Made by a program: the position numbers and the translations under genes
Assembly (NCBI GenBank): GCA_964020085.1
Contig: OZ026606.1
Coordinates: 4,893,923-4,957,922 of the forward strand
DNA: 64,000 nucleotides
Direction: 5' to 3'
Origin: Micromussa lordhowensis
Lineage: Eukaryota > Cnidaria > Anthozoa > Scleractinia > Lobophylliidae
Notes under the pieces: generated by a model
Database searches by the model: none
The model's input: the letters and a program-made list of their open reading frames with translations, nothing else
Told to the model about the DNA's origin: nothing
Shown: piece by piece, positions 23,601 through 37,118 of the stretch
Layout of the letters: each line of letters begins with the position of its first letter
Position numbering within the stretch: position 1 is the stretch's first letter

Positions 23601-26600
23601 TCAGTTCAATAGAGACGTAGCCGAAAAATATTCACAAGCAGAATCGCACTACTGCTGATTCTTTTACAAAGTTAAAGCATCTGGTTACATTGTGGACTTT
23701 TGTGATAAGTCAGATTCTCAAATTACTTTTCCATGAACAGTTTATGACTCAAGCATTGGTGAATGCCCGAAGATGTCCGAAAACCTTGCGGAGGTCTTCC
23801 GAACTTCAAACGATTTGCGACGGAAGCCGGAGTATCTCAGAGTATCTCCTTTATGACTCAAAAGCGTCTAAAATACAGTTCAAATAGACCGATACTCTCA
23901 CAGAAGAGAAATTGATTGTTTTTTTTTTTTCATGCAATTCACTTTCTCATGATCTACAGTTGCCCATTGCGTGTAATGAGTGAAATTAATCTTATTGCTC
24001 CAACGCTCTATTTATATCTCCTGAGCACTTTGAAATATGACAAGGAATGCCGTATTGAGTGCATATACTATACATAAGAAAATTAGCTCGACAGCTAATC
24101 CAGTGATAAGGAAAAATACTCAATTTTTAATCTGTTATTGTTACAATGTGTCAGGCAATATTGTTTCGCAAACAAAAAGTATTTTCCAGTTACATGATGT
24201 TTAAAATTCTTCAATTACAAACAAATTTACGACACATTACTTTTGGAAAAACCCTTTCAAAGGCATCGTCTGATTTAACAATTTAAGAATTTAAGTATCC
24301 CTTGTGGTCAACAGTTATGAACTTGAACTATAATTACAGTTCAATGTGGACCTTGGCAGTCAGTCCTGGAGCTCACATCGGTCCCATGTTGAATTAAATG
24401 CCAAATGTTCAAAATAGTTGGCTTTGTCGAGCAGTAGACAAATCACCAAATAACAAACACATTAACCTCATTATAAACTATTCAACAACTGAAGAAAACA
24501 TGAAGAGCGGGTGAAACGCACCACCAGATGTGAAGCATCTGCGCATTGCTTGATGTTTGAAGAAACAAGTGAGGAGAGCAGAGACTGAAAATACCTTTGT
24601 TAACATTTGAAATACATTTCTCTATAAAGAATTCCAGTAAAAAAAATGTTCTCGTGAACATAAAAGCGGAATTATAGAAAGGCATTGGTTTGAATTACTG
24701 AAATACTTATCATTAGTCTGGCGACTCTTTAGAGATCAGACAGAGTTAAAGTTTTAAGATGATCCCTTTGGCTTTGTAAGCACTGCTACCGTGTCTCTTA
24801 TCTTATTCATTCGTGGCCCTGATATACCCTGACTGCTGGATGCTTGTCCACCTTAATTTGTTTTCCATATGCGATGAAAGCAGAAAAGGAAGTCGCAACA
24901 GACTTTCACGTTAATCGGAACTGCTTTTCCACAACTACGAAATCAACTCACAAGTTCTGTGCCAGGAAGTAGATTTACTCGGGGTAATTCTATTTCCAGC
25001 TGTCTAAGGTAAGCGGCGGAATGCATTGATTTATGTTGCTTTGAATTTGACTGATCGATCAGGAATGCCGAATTTCACTTTGCAGCACGAAATACGGGTA
25101 GAATAGAAAATTCTAGAAACTTAACAAATGAACTGTGAGATGGCATAAGCTCATCAAATTGCTTTGTAATTCCAGCGCAAAATCAAAACAAGGCTGCATT
25201 TGGTCGTGCTAATTGCGTGCATGCTCACTAAGCTATTTCTCAAAGCACACTTTTGTGTCTATGCGCTAGCTACTAACAAATCTTTAAACGTTTTTAAACT
25301 TGAGAAAACGATTTAAAGCGATTAGAGGATTAATGACCAGGTGTTTTTATCATAATTCCACTCTGTTTTAACCCGATTGTTCAGCCATGTCGACAGGTTA
25401 CCGTGCCCGGGAAACACATGCAGGCAGAGTTCAAAGAAATCTTTAAAAGAGCATGCACGCATTTGAAGTAACAGTCATTGTAGTGAAAATGACCCGTGTC
25501 TTTATTCACCGTGTACGTTAAACATTAAAATTCAATTAAAAAGGTAAAGTTAGATCTCACTCGCAAACATTTCACTGTAAGTTTATCGATCACACTGGTT
25601 CAAATAAGTGTAAAAGATCCTTAAAAAGAGTCTTTAAAAAAAACCTCTCTCCGTACTATGATTTATAAGGTAACACCTGTTTAGCGTTTGTGTATTTTGT
25701 AGTTAGCATTGTATCATAAATTCAATCCAGTTCTATATGCATACATTACTCAAATTGAAAAACAGTTTCAGCGTCAAGCAGATTCTACTGATTCGGTTCA
25801 CTGAAACATGCTGTGGTTATCCAATCATTTCTTTATGAAATAAGATCATCCCAAACTGCCCTTTGTTATGCAGAAGAATACGTAAGTACGAAAAGTTCTC
25901 TGATATATATAAAAGTATATTATAAACAAGCAAAATAATCGTGTATTCATATATCTGGTTTTGCAAGCGTTTTTAAATAAATAGCATGGAAAGAAAACAA
26001 GTGGGCAGCTTGAATTATTTCTTTGTTGAAAACATTATTCTAAAATTATAAAGACAAATGTGGACGTATGGATCACTTCTCAGTTTTTTATCCCGACTTC
26101 AGTCAAATACTAGAAATCAATTTCAAATTTTAGAACCGTTACATTTTTATTTCATTATAGCTTTGGTCTTGCTAGAAGACTAGTTTTACTTTTCGTAATC
26201 GCCTATTTTCTATTTCCGCGGTACTAGCATTGCGTTTAAGTATTTTATTCACGCCAAAATGTGCCATGGGAAAAGCTGATGAAATCATTTCCATGCCGGG
26301 TGCTGAATTCATCATTATTATTGTCACTCTGACGAGACCAACGTCGTGAGGTGGAAGTTTGGAGTAGGGATGCCGGCTGCTAATTACTTTGTTTGTTTTT
26401 CTTTCCACCAGACGAAGGTGGCGATCAGATCGACGTGTGCATTAAGCCTTCAGCATTCAGGAACAATACATCTTTCTATAAGAATTTCCCACGATAAGTG
26501 TCGAAATTCAATTTCTCCACAAGTGAAATGACGATTCTGTTATTGTACCCACTTCGTGTACACAATGCAATCAAGGTTCAAACTGGTCGAAGCTATCGGG

Positions 26601-29600
26601 GAATGACCAAACCATTACCAATTACTTACAGCATGGTATTTAATTGTCCAACTACTTACAAATGCTGTAATATAAATGTTTTTACACCTGAAGTATAATT
26701 GTCATTATGTATTTGACTCAATTCAAAAAAAGCCGAAAAATATCCGCCGGTTAGTTGCAAATGTAGAGCGGGGGTGGAGTGGGGCGGGCATGTGGATGTA
26801 TTTGTCATCAAATTCAGTTTCCCTATCTCCAAATGATTGTAGGAAAATCGATATACTATTTGACCACCGAGGTTTTCAAAGTGAATGCTTTGAAATGATA
26901 AGAAACGATACATAAGCAACTGCTGGAAACCAAACTCTGATAACCCCTGTGACTTGAGGACGATCAGAGGGATTCGTTCATTCCTTTCCCATTTAGCCAT
27001 TAGCGTTTGAGTCTAGACACGCCATTAGATCCTGAGGCTGTTGTGGTTATCTCTTTTACTGCGGAACAAGGCTTTCATAACCATAACCTGACAACATAGA
27101 AGTTGTCCATCTGTATCTAGAGCTATACGATTCAATTGTAAGAACATTAGTCATGTTCGTTACACTGCAGTTTTGTTTCAGTACAGTTAATAAACTTATT
27201 GCGAAAAACTGGTCACGGAAAAGTTACTGAATGAGAAAAGATCATTTTGCGTCCAGACTTCGTACAATTTGCTATAGGCTTTTGAAAAAGTCTTATTTCT
27301 GGATCAGTGGCTGAGAAAGACTGATCCGACTACGTAAGTCGCATGCGACTCCTAGTACAGTATTTCCTTTTGATTTCGCTGGCCAAACAATATTAACATT
27401 TAAATTCTCCATCCTGTTTTCAGACTAATTCTATAACTCGGCTTGGGAGAATTGTTTAGTTTAAGAAAAGTACAGGGAAATTTCAAATTAATCACTGCTT
27501 AGTGCATAGGTTTCTTAAAAGGAGAGGGGAGACTTTGTGGAGCCGACCTGAGATAAGGTAGGATATTAAGACGCCGTGTTTACAACATTTAACGAGATTT
27601 AAGTAGATTTTGCATGACCAATATAGTTCATGGCTTTTACCGGATGTCCATTCCTCTTTGGTGGAAATTTGCCGTGTCATATCTCGTCTTTAATGGAAAA
27701 TTAAATTTCTGTATATTGCTGTTTCTTCATAACTGATTTAGACATGGATAAAACAATTCATTGTGTCAGCGACTTAAGAACGCAACTGTAAACATGTCAT
27801 AATTAATGTGGCTTAAAAAGAATAGAGCAGACAATTTGACTCCGAGTCATTCTGCCTCGAGGAAACAAAATTAAAATGAATGAACTCAGCATACGAGTAC
27901 GTTTATTTGATTCGATGAAGTTCATATATTTTCGGTAGCGGAACAGTTTACAAAACCTTTTTTTCTTGATAGCAGCGGCAGATGTGTATCTTTATGTTCC
28001 CGAATTCACTCACTGTGTTTTCTATTCCCTCGTGCTTAGCTTTTATCATATATTTCCATATAGCTACCTTTGAAAGGCTTTTTTCAGGCGTGATTTGAGT
28101 GGCAGGAAATGGTACTTGAGCATTTTCGTTCCTAGTAAGTAACTGTAAACTAATCCCTCTTGATTTGGTTTCCCTACATTGAAAAGTAAAAGATCGATGT
28201 GAGATAACATTTGGTCAGCTTTAAATCAGCTTTTTTGGTGAGCACTTGTTCTTTTTTATAAGGTGCTCGCAACTTATTTTAGCTGATCACGTTTGCCTCT
28301 GGATCGCGAAAAAATCAGATGGCAAAATGGCGAAGATTTAATTTCTTAAGGTAGGTGTTTCAAAAAATCCGGTGATTACGAAACGCAAAGTGCTTTTGCT
28401 CTTCGCTCGTTGGCTTTAGTCAAGACTGGCCGTCCATCGCCGGATTTTTCCACTTCAAAAACAGCATTCAAAATGACAGAGCTAGCAAAGGTCTACCAAA
28501 AAACGCCCTTCAAACATCATTATGATTCTTTGGAATTTCTAACATCGTTGACAAAAAGAGATTAGTGGATAGCCATTTATGTTACATAAACCTTTTTCCT
28601 CATAATTAATCTTTTTCCTGTTGCTTTTTGAAGACTAGAAAGGAAATTAAATCGGTAGCAAATCAAAAGCAAGACGCTCTTTTATTTAACTTGGCAATTC
28701 TGAGAGACATATTATACACATCTGAGAAATATTAGCTAAATCTATTTGCGTGCCGCGAGGATTTATATATCCGATAGTTAAGGCAGAGCCAGCCGACTTC
28801 GTCATCAAATATATAATGAGTTTCTTTCGGTACAGGTCTTAATGTGTTTTCCAGTTGTGATAGGATAAAATCCCACATCGTTGAGGAAGATTAGATGGGC
28901 TGGTTGTCTGGGAGGGTTAGTATAAACTGCCGTCCTGCAACACGGTTCAATCACAACATTACAGTTACTGAGTGGAGTTAACTTCAGGAGGGCTGCAAGA
29001 CTTCTGAAGATTTCAGCGTCCTCTTAGAGCAGGGTAACGCTTTCTACTAAGGTAAATGTGATTAAGTTTTGGTATATTAAGCCATGCCACTTCAGTTAGA
29101 CATGATACTCGGTGGCTTTGCGAAGCTTACTGCAACAAAGGAAATGTATTTCATTGAGTACAATTCGGCTGATAAGTATTATTCGTGTTAAAAACTAATG
29201 ATTCATGTTAAATTACAGGGGCTTTGCTGAAAAGCTTTCTCTTGAATCAATTTCATTCTTCTCCTAACCCTCGTGACTTATAACCTCCAAAAAGATGGAA
29301 CCGTTCACGAAATACGTTCCCGCTAACCTTTTTTACGTGTTTGCTCAAACTAACCAACAAATTGCCCTCGAGTTTTCATAACCTCGACTGTATAACAGAA
29401 TTATTGTCGCAGTCGAAATCATTATTAAAACCATCGTTGTGTTGTAATGACAATCTTTGTTTCATTTGAGTTTGAATCATTTCCAGCAAGATCGCGTTAC
29501 GGTTAACCTCGCATATGCTAGATATGCTCATCTTGCTTTTAAATTCATAAACACATGAGCTTGAATTGACAGATTTTCCATAATTGTTAGATTAGAACTA

Positions 29601-31800
29601 AAAATAGCCGTAACTTGAAGACAGAATTTTTAAGGCAGCCGGGCGTGCGACCGTCTAGGGGCGCTGTTTTGCCTGCATAATATGGAAGTTCATTTGAAAC
29701 ATTGCTCGCTATAAAGCTCTCCACAATGCTTCTTGAACAAAAAGCAGATTTTCAGATTTCGAAAGAGGAAAAGGTCAGTGCCATCAAATTTTTACCACCG
29801 GCCAGTTCACTCAATCACCGAAAAGACTGAAATTTGCATATCGTTCTGATTAGTTTTCGATCTTATGACCTTAAATCTTTCACGCGGCGTTTATAAAGCT
29901 GCTCGTTTAAAGAACAAATTGCCCCTTGTGATATCTCTGACAAACACGTCCTAAAACTGAAATATTATCTTTTTGTTGATAGGTTGACTCTTGCCCTTTT
30001 CCGTAAAGTTAGGCAAGGATGCATTTTCTCTGAAAACAAAAGCAAATAAACTTTGTATTTAACTTGTACGCCTAAGGTAAACTTTGGCGAACGCGGTTAG
30101 AAAACCACTTTCTGGTTGGCCTCTCTTAACAAACAAAACACATTGTCTCGAACCCTTAGACATGCAAGGAATCTTGAGTTGGGAAGGTTAACTGTCAAGA
30201 TTCGAGAGTTACTGCGGCGTTCCTTGAATATCACAGTGTTTGCTGGATTATGGCATGACAAGAAATTATAATCTTTTGAAGAATTACTTATATGTCTAGT
30301 GGGATTATTTCAGGAACAATGTTAAGAAGCAAAAACATCAGAAAGTGGAATTTGTTACATGAGATTACTTTTTTCCGAGGTATTTAGATGAAAACTTGAG
30401 CTATTTTTTCACGACAGCAGACATTTCCATCGTGTTTTTCTCTCACTTCATTGTGTATCATCAGCTGGAAAAAAGTGTAAATGTTTTCACTAGACTTGAG
30501 TTTAAAACACAGCAAAATTCTCAAACCACTAAACTAAAGTCAGTAATCAAATGACGGTTAAATTTCAACTACACCAAAATCTACAACCCATAAAACTGAC
30601 CTTGCAGGAATTAACTAATAGGACATCAAGAAAGGAAGCATCAAATATCTATGGTATAAGATCAATGAAGTAGATAAACATTCCTGAAGAACGAGTGAAA
30701 ACCATACCATTTTAGAAAGTGGAATGTGTCGTACTCTGGGGAATTGAAAAGATTTTTGACAAGTAAAGCGTCCTCAAGGAGTAAAAACACGTGCTAAAAG
30801 ACAAGATCTGGACACTGGACATTGATACCTAATATTTAATTTCTCGAGAGGTTGACATGTGAATTCCCCTCCCTAATAAAAGAGAATCATTAAACGCAGA
30901 TCAAAAAAAATTCGTCACATGCCATGGTTTCCTCAACTTGTTTGCTTCATCTGCGGACGGATGTGGCCTGTGACTAAGGTAACCAAGTAATCCACACCAT
31001 TAGTTATGCTGTAATTACTTTTAAATCATTCTTCTTTAGTTTGCATGATTGTCAACGGCAAATATACGTTTGAACAGGGTCGTGAAAACCTTTAAATATT
31101 ATTATGCTCTTTTAATTGACTCATTTTTTACCACTTTGAAAAAGAAACATGCAAAACTTTGAAACAACCCCCAGTCTTCGGTTGTTGCCATTTCTACCTT
31201 TTGACATATTGTTAGTAGTATTTATAACGAGCTAAGGAAACGATTCAAAAGGTACACATCTCTGCGCCATAATCGAAGATCTTGTATATCAATACCTTTT
31301 AAGGTTGTATCCGAATCGGTCAAAAAAAAAGGTTCCTGTGTGAAAGTGAAGAGCTTTTAATAACCACAAACACAAAAAAATCTTCCTTTGTAAACTTGTG
31401 GGATTTAACCATAATTATGAAAAACAACAATGCGGTTTAGTGGAAAAGGATTGCGTTTCATAATAATTATTCGTCTATGAACAATGGAGTGGGAGCTGGG
31501 TGACACAACAGAGTGACCTGGAGGGCATGCATTGAGACATGGACAGGCATCGCTTTGTCACAAAAAGATCACTTCAAGAGATAATTAACTTAGTGGCGAG
31601 CCAATATAGCAGAACTTCACTTCTTGACAAAGTGCATGCTTCATAATAATCTCTATGCGATTTTAAGAATCTTGCGAGCTTTGGCTACCAGCAGGAGACT
31701 TCAATTGACCTCTTAGGATAAAAACGGTATTCTTGCTTTCTCTGAACAGAAGTAACCGTGCAGCCAAGAAGCAAGAGCATCCACTGAGTTTGTGAATTTG
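20640..31800. other. About 11 kb without a supportable gene (upstream of APCDD1)
   Basis: The stretch is AT-rich with only short ORFs of no recognised family. A related pair of segments at about 21376-21462 and 22266-22350, each with an ATTGGTCTAAA block, shows one dispersed repeat. Near 22797-22850 the pair GCAGCCATATT/GCAGCCATGTT resembles the interior of the MITEs at 39.4 and 47.4 kb. Isolated good donors occur (for example AAGGTAAGT at about 21755, AAGGTAAGC at about 25010 and AAGGTAAAT at about 29051). I cannot connect them to coding exons. Confidence 0.4.
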
Positions 31801-31841
31801 CTGTGAAACTCAAGCCTCGCACAGACATACTTGTAAACGCC

Positions 31842-31893
31842 ATGAATGTAACGAGGTTTCACCTTGCCCTAATTTCCTTTTGGATGTTATTAG
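31842..31893 (+). CDS. APCDD1: APCDD1 exon 1: start codon and signal peptide
   Basis: The ATG at 31842 opens MNVTRFHLALISFWMLL, a short basic start followed by a hydrophobic core, as expected for a protein entering the secretory pathway. The exon ends after one base of codon 18 at the donor GTAGGC. This start is chosen because the 52-base exon joins the next one in phase 1 and the whole gene then gives 545 codons without a stop. No TATA box or 5' UTR boundary is evident. Confidence 0.8.
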
Positions 31894-32065
31894 GTAGGCA
31901 TTTATCGCTCATTATTGAATTTCTAGTTTCAAGTTGACCAACTTTGAAGTTACTGTTCCATGGATCGAAGTAGAGCTGGCCAACAAACTCTACAGTTTTC
32001 TGCAGCTTGTTTGGGCTTTGATAAGGATCTAAACCCTCATCCCGTATTTTATGTTCTATATTTAG

Positions 32066-32192
32066 TGGTACCAACATGCAAAGCCGGTGAAGGAAGTTGT
32101 CTTCATATCGTGCAGTACATCTATCACAGCCTTGGAATAAGAATTCGTGGTTCCGACACCCCAAATATTGTGGGAAGGTGGACTTCATCGAG
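32066..32192 (+). CDS. APCDD1: APCDD1 exon 2: Cys-rich N-terminus and start of the first APCDD1 domain
   Basis: The acceptor TTCTATATTTAG precedes the exon, which ends at TCATCGAG before the donor GTAGGA. The frame reads VPTCKAGEGSCLHIVQYIYH and then a TPNIVGRWTSS segment. Known APCDD1 proteins have a CHHMLKHL-type helix followed by EGHW and a conserved cysteine at the start of the first domain. Here GRW ends exon 2 and the cysteine is residue 61 at the start of exon 3. The open frame also continues upstream to 31960, but the acceptor and phase favour 32066. Confidence 0.85.
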
Positions 32193-35100
32193 GTAGGACA
32201 TTCGTCGATAATTTTAATTCAGTTAAAGTGATTAATTCCTAGGAAAGACTGCAGTGCGTGTTGTAATCCCAGGGATTAATAAACGTTTCAACAACATAAT
32301 CCCCTGATAAGGGGCGGCAATATACTCAGCGAAACGTATTTAAGTTATCCGTAGCTTTCGCTTGTAGCAAACATTCGGAGTTAATTATTGTTTATTAGCG
32401 AGGTGACTCAGAGCGTGAAGGAGGAGGAGATAAGACAAATTAACTCCGCAGACGTAAGTCGTGTTGACTGGTGGCGTTCGTAATTGCTTGGATTTCTACA
32501 ATTGGTCTCTTCACAAAATTCCTGTCATTCTGACAGCAAAATATCTGAGCTTGCTAAAGACAAAACACTGCAGCATTTCACCGCTTATTAAACGGGTGTC
32601 TTTCAACGTTGCTTCTTTTGGGAGTTATCAAGTTAATTGATTAATATGCGTGTAAATGAACATCATATGAAACAGTGACGGTCCGCTAAACGCACTTTAC
32701 ACTCGACGTTGTTTACTGGTGGCCAAATTGCCACTACACTTTCAAGCGCTACTACAATGCTTTCTGTATTTGTCATAATGTCCAATATAGGTACCTTGGA
32801 ATTCCAACAACGAAAACTCTTTTAGTTGAAAGCATGGGCGAGGTCCACTTGACGGTTGTATTTTACAGTGTACATGTATGGTATACAAGTGACAGTGTAA
32901 TGCTAATTTGGTTTCATACTTCAAGGACACGAGGGGTTATTTCCTTTCAAGGTAGATTTTTGGCTCTATCAACCATTGTTTCATCCTTTTAGTATCAAGT
33001 TTATTGTATGAACTGTCGTGTTTCATGATATGAATGTCAGCCAGAGCTTGCTTTGTTCCAAAAGAAATCCAAAATAACACAGATCAAAGGTCAAAACAAA
33101 CTGTCATTTTACATTAGCTTAATGGACTGGCCTTTTTTGACTGCGTTATCACAAAGCTAAGATTTTAGCCCAAGCAATATTAATGAGACAAGAAACAAGA
33201 CGTCTCGCAATTTATTGTATCTCTAAGATCATCATTACACGCACGGACAACTAACGCCAAGGGTTACTGCTTGCAAGAAAACATACTTTCCTTTGTCGAT
33301 TGTCATGATGTAACATGTAGATCGTGAATCTTCTCGCAGTTTTGTTACGTGATGTTGGAATTAAATAGCGCCATTAGGCATCATCGCTATCCTCCAGCCA
33401 TCATTGCAGCTAACTTTGCATTAAACAGGACCCATTTAGGCACGTGACACGCAGGGTTCTGAGCAGTTACTCCACTTTCTGTTGGCCAGGAGCCCGTATC
33501 TCACTTGAAACGTTTTTGTATGTAAAAAAGTCTTCAAGTACATCACGTTCAGTAGTGAAATTTAACTCATTTTCTGTTCACGAACATTGTGCCATTCACC
33601 GCAGACTGTAAATGGCGATTCCAAAATGCAAATGATATCGAGTTGTTTTGGGTTGTTTTTAAGTCCAATAAAAGCTCTTTATGGTAGCAAACGTCGCGTG
33701 AGGGCATTGTGGTGTTATGGTTTAAATAAATATAACAACTTCCCGTAAGAATTCGCCGCTGTTGTTCCAGCTAAACTTTCAAGTAAACTTAAAGATATGT
33801 GCTTTCCTGAGATAACAGTTAGAGACTCCAGATAATACAGCATATACTTAGAAACAGAAAGAAAGCCGGAGAACTTTAATGTGCAAATTGTCTCTACTTA
33901 AGATGAGGTCTTTTGCAATAAAGCTCTTAAGCGCCTTTTGGATATCAAAACCTAAAAACGTGATATTGGTATCCAGTAACCTATTTATAGTTAGGGCCCT
34001 GAAACGTTGGCCAAGCGTTGCATTCTCTAATGAGCAAGAGTGTTTGGCATTGAACTTGGCAAAACAAAGATGATGTTGGATTGAAGGAGGTAAAGGAATG
34101 AAAACATAACTCTCGCTTCATGGTATTTTTGGACCTGCCGTGAAAAAACTGTTCTGTGCGAGATTTTCAACCGTTAAGGAAGAATGTTTTGTTTAAATCA
34201 TTGAATAGGATGAGTTTCAGATTTAATTTAATCGTGTTAATGCCAACCAGAGTAGAGGAACTGATCGTGACACACAATGGTTAAAAGTTACCTGCTAGTA
34301 TTATTTGAAACTCTTCCCACACTAGTGACTGAAATAGGTTACACTGGTGATTGTCAACTAAAACTTCGTCCCTTCATGAGTTATACTGATTGCTTAGTAG
34401 TTCAGTGCGAATAACTGTATCCTGCTTTCGTGATCACAAATAGCGTGCATTGACTTGTTTTCGAAAATCTCGAAGTTATATGTTTCTCAGTTGTGATCAG
34501 GACTCGTCGATGCGAATTAAAAATACGCTAAGAGAGAGGGCGTTATTTTTCGAATAATGAGAAAGAGTTTGATTTGGCAAAGATTCTATTTGGCCACCTC
34601 TACACAGGACAGAGCTTACTATTTTAGTCCACTGCTAATCGTTTAAAGCGTAAAAGCTCCAGCTTAGCCAGTCTCGGTCTTTCAAATGGGTATCGTATTT
34701 TGGATTTGGGACCGACATTTGTTTTGTTTTGGAATTTCCATGTTGATCGTGATAAGCGAACTTGGATCACGTACCTTTCCAAAAAGCTTCAGAAATTGAA
34801 ACTGAGTAATAGATGCTGCGTCATGTTTTGTAACTGATAGCTTGGGGTATGGTACCTTTCTGTCAGACAGTTGAGCCACCGCGATGTCTCTATAACCCAA
34901 ACATTCTAAACCGGATGATTTGAAAAGACACTTTATGCCCAATTTAGTAACAAAACAAAGAGGAACACTCAAGGACCAAAATTTGAGACTGTTTTCTATG
35001 TTTTCGGGGTTTAGATGATCCACCAGTTTTTTTAATAGAAAAGGCCCACAGTAATCGTCTTGCGGTTAATTATACAAATAAGTTTAAAAAAGTTCCAAAA

Positions 35101-35659
35101 AAAATACAGCTAGTGCACGGAATACAGCGGCATCGCGATATAACATAGATCAAGATCTTGACCGCACAGAGTGAGGGATTATTACTGTTCCTCAAGTCCC
35201 CAGACTCAGGTCACCTGCCACCATCCGCCCCTCAAAGTTCTCGGATTCAAATCACCTGCACCGTAATGCTCTAAGTTTCCGATTTTGACTCTCGCATCTG
35301 AAACGTTCTGGTAAACGTCATTATGACAGAAAAATACCGTCTCTAATCTCACTCAATGCTAGTCAACGATAGAGAGTTTCCATGACTGTCTTCCACTCCC
35401 GTAGCGCTAACTAAAAAGTGCGAGATTTCTTGACTTTCTTGGAGAACTACGCCCTCGAGTGTAGATCTTTCAGCTGTAAATAATCAATCCATCAAATCAG
35501 AGGGCAAAATTACTTACTTCTCAGAGGCCGGGACAAAAGATTTTTTTTTATTTGAACCAGCATACACAAGGTTTATTGTCTATGTAGCCTCCATTCAACC
35601 TTGCAATTTAGGAAGGCAGCTAATTTCTAACTTTGGATTCGATTGTTTTTTGATTTCAG
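32193..35659 (+). other. APCDD1 intron 2, with a TCF/LEF consensus site
   Basis: An intron of about 3.5 kb. It contains short ORFs only, including a 113-codon minus-strand ORF at 34682-35023 that I do not recognise. A TCF/LEF-type site lies at 33081-33090. Confidence 0.7.
33081..33090 (+). promoter_or_regulatory. Candidate TCF/LEF binding site in APCDD1 intron 2
   Basis: AGATCAAAGG is a full match to the TCF/LEF consensus. APCDD1 is a known direct Wnt/beta-catenin target in vertebrates, so feedback control is plausible. A ten-base match occurs often by chance, and no cluster is seen nearby. Confidence 0.3.
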
Positions 35660-37118
35660 TTGTGAGGCTCGACCAGGCCCACAGTTTGTTACAAGGTACA
35701 TCAAAATTCTACGCAATGCGACATGGGAAGGCTATTTCCATCGCTACAATGACTCGCAGTGTTCAGAACCCAAGTTAAGTCTTTACATGAAGGGCTTTTA
35801 CAAGATTTCGGACGAAGCTTTGGAAACCATTGAAGGCAGCAACAAGGCATTCTTTAACTTCACAAAGATAGAACTATATCCACATAACTTCCATGAACAA
35901 GAAACAGCAGTCAATGTGTCAACTAGACATTGTCCAAATACGCTGCGTGTTGTGAGAAGTTCGCGCGCCACTGACGTGTTTGAGGTCGACATCAGAGCAT
36001 TCAGGAAACGCGCTTGTCGGAATGCCTTTGGTTTCTTAGAATCGGAATTTGCAGTATTAAAGCTCGAAACTCGAAAAAAGAAGAGCTCCAAGTTCGACAA
36101 ACTTTACTTTGGTGAGGTCCCTACTATACGAGTGACCCGGAAGTACAAGCCCAAGTCTTACCAGCTCCCTTTGCAACGGTACAACGCTAACTACAACTGT
36201 ACTATCTGCAGGAAGATTCAAGCAGGCACCGGTGCGCGACCTCCAAAGATACCTCAGAAACCACCCCGTCCTGTGGTACTCGATGGACAGTGGGCTAGTA
36301 CCACGTGCGAAGCGAGCCCTGGAGGAAAGTTCTTAACGCGCCACTTCAAATTCATGAAAGATTCATGGCAATGGGAATGCCATTACTACTTTTATTTGGA
36401 CGCTGAGTGCAAGCGCCTTGACTTTGAGCTGACCGGGAAAGGAACATTCACGGGTGGTATTCCTTCTAAACTCGTGGCTGGAGCCTATGACTATGTGTTC
36501 ACCATGAACGAGGCAGCAATCACTCCATTTGACTCCATCACCACGGACATCTTAAACACTGCACTGCCTAATACATGTGGTAAAAGCGGGACTTGGAAAA
36601 CACATGTCAGTCAAGATATCACAATAACCAAAGGCTGTAGACTGTTTGGCATCTCTCTTCCCCATACCGAATATGACCTGCTCAAGATGGACACAAGTCA
36701 ACAAGGTAACAAACTGCTTTACGTGGGACAGCGTGCCAGTGATGGATCAGATCCATCTTCTCCGACAAAAAGACCAACATCTTTTCAAGTACCACTCGTA
36801 GAATGTTCGTCATTCAAGTTTAAATTTGTGCCTCCGACAACTCGCCCGACAACTCGTACGACTACTAAGTTCGGCAACCCGGGTATCATCATTCCCATTG
36901 CAACGAAACCAACTGCCAGGCGAAAGGAGACTACCACCAGAAGGCGAACCGATCGAGAGACTCTCCATAAGACCACGCAAAAGATAAATCAAAATGACGA
37001 CAACACCCAGAGGATAACAGGTGATGTTAGAGCTGCTTATGGAAATGCTGCGACAAGTTGGTCATTATGCAAACTCCTGCTTATACTAAGCATGCTCGCT
37101 ATTTTATGGCGGAACTGA
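35660..37118 (+). CDS. APCDD1: APCDD1 exon 3: most of the Wnt inhibitor, both APCDD1 domains, stalk and C-terminal anchor
   Basis: APCDD1 proteins inhibit canonical Wnt signalling at the cell surface; the human protein binds Wnt and LRP5. With exons 1 and 2 this gives 545 residues (human 514). The first domain runs from C61 (CEARPGPQFVTRY). The second begins at about residue 269 (GQWASTTCEASPGGKFLTRH) and includes LPHTEYDLLKM at about 393 and QRASDGS..PTKRPTSFQVPL before residue 445. A Thr/Arg-rich, mucin-like stalk spans about 451-500. The last 19 or so residues are hydrophobic (WSLCKLLLILSMLAILWRN), which suits a membrane or GPI anchor. The TGA stop ends at 37118. The acceptor is TTGATTTCAG. 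The frame is intact and looks functional. Confidence 0.96.

Noticed and set aside
26656..27000. Minus-strand ORF of 114 codons
   Set aside because: Low-complexity hydrophobic composition, no motif and no neighbour exons.
31859..32188. Minus-strand ORF of 109 codons
   Set aside because: It is the antisense shadow of APCDD1 exon 2 and its intron. The plus-strand frame matches the family and splices in phase.
34682..35023. Minus-strand ORF of 113 codons in APCDD1 intron 2
   Set aside because: No family recognised and no supporting splice sites; kept only as a remark in the intron entry.
35798..36100. Minus-strand ORF inside APCDD1 exon 3
   Set aside because: Shadow of the strong plus-strand coding frame.
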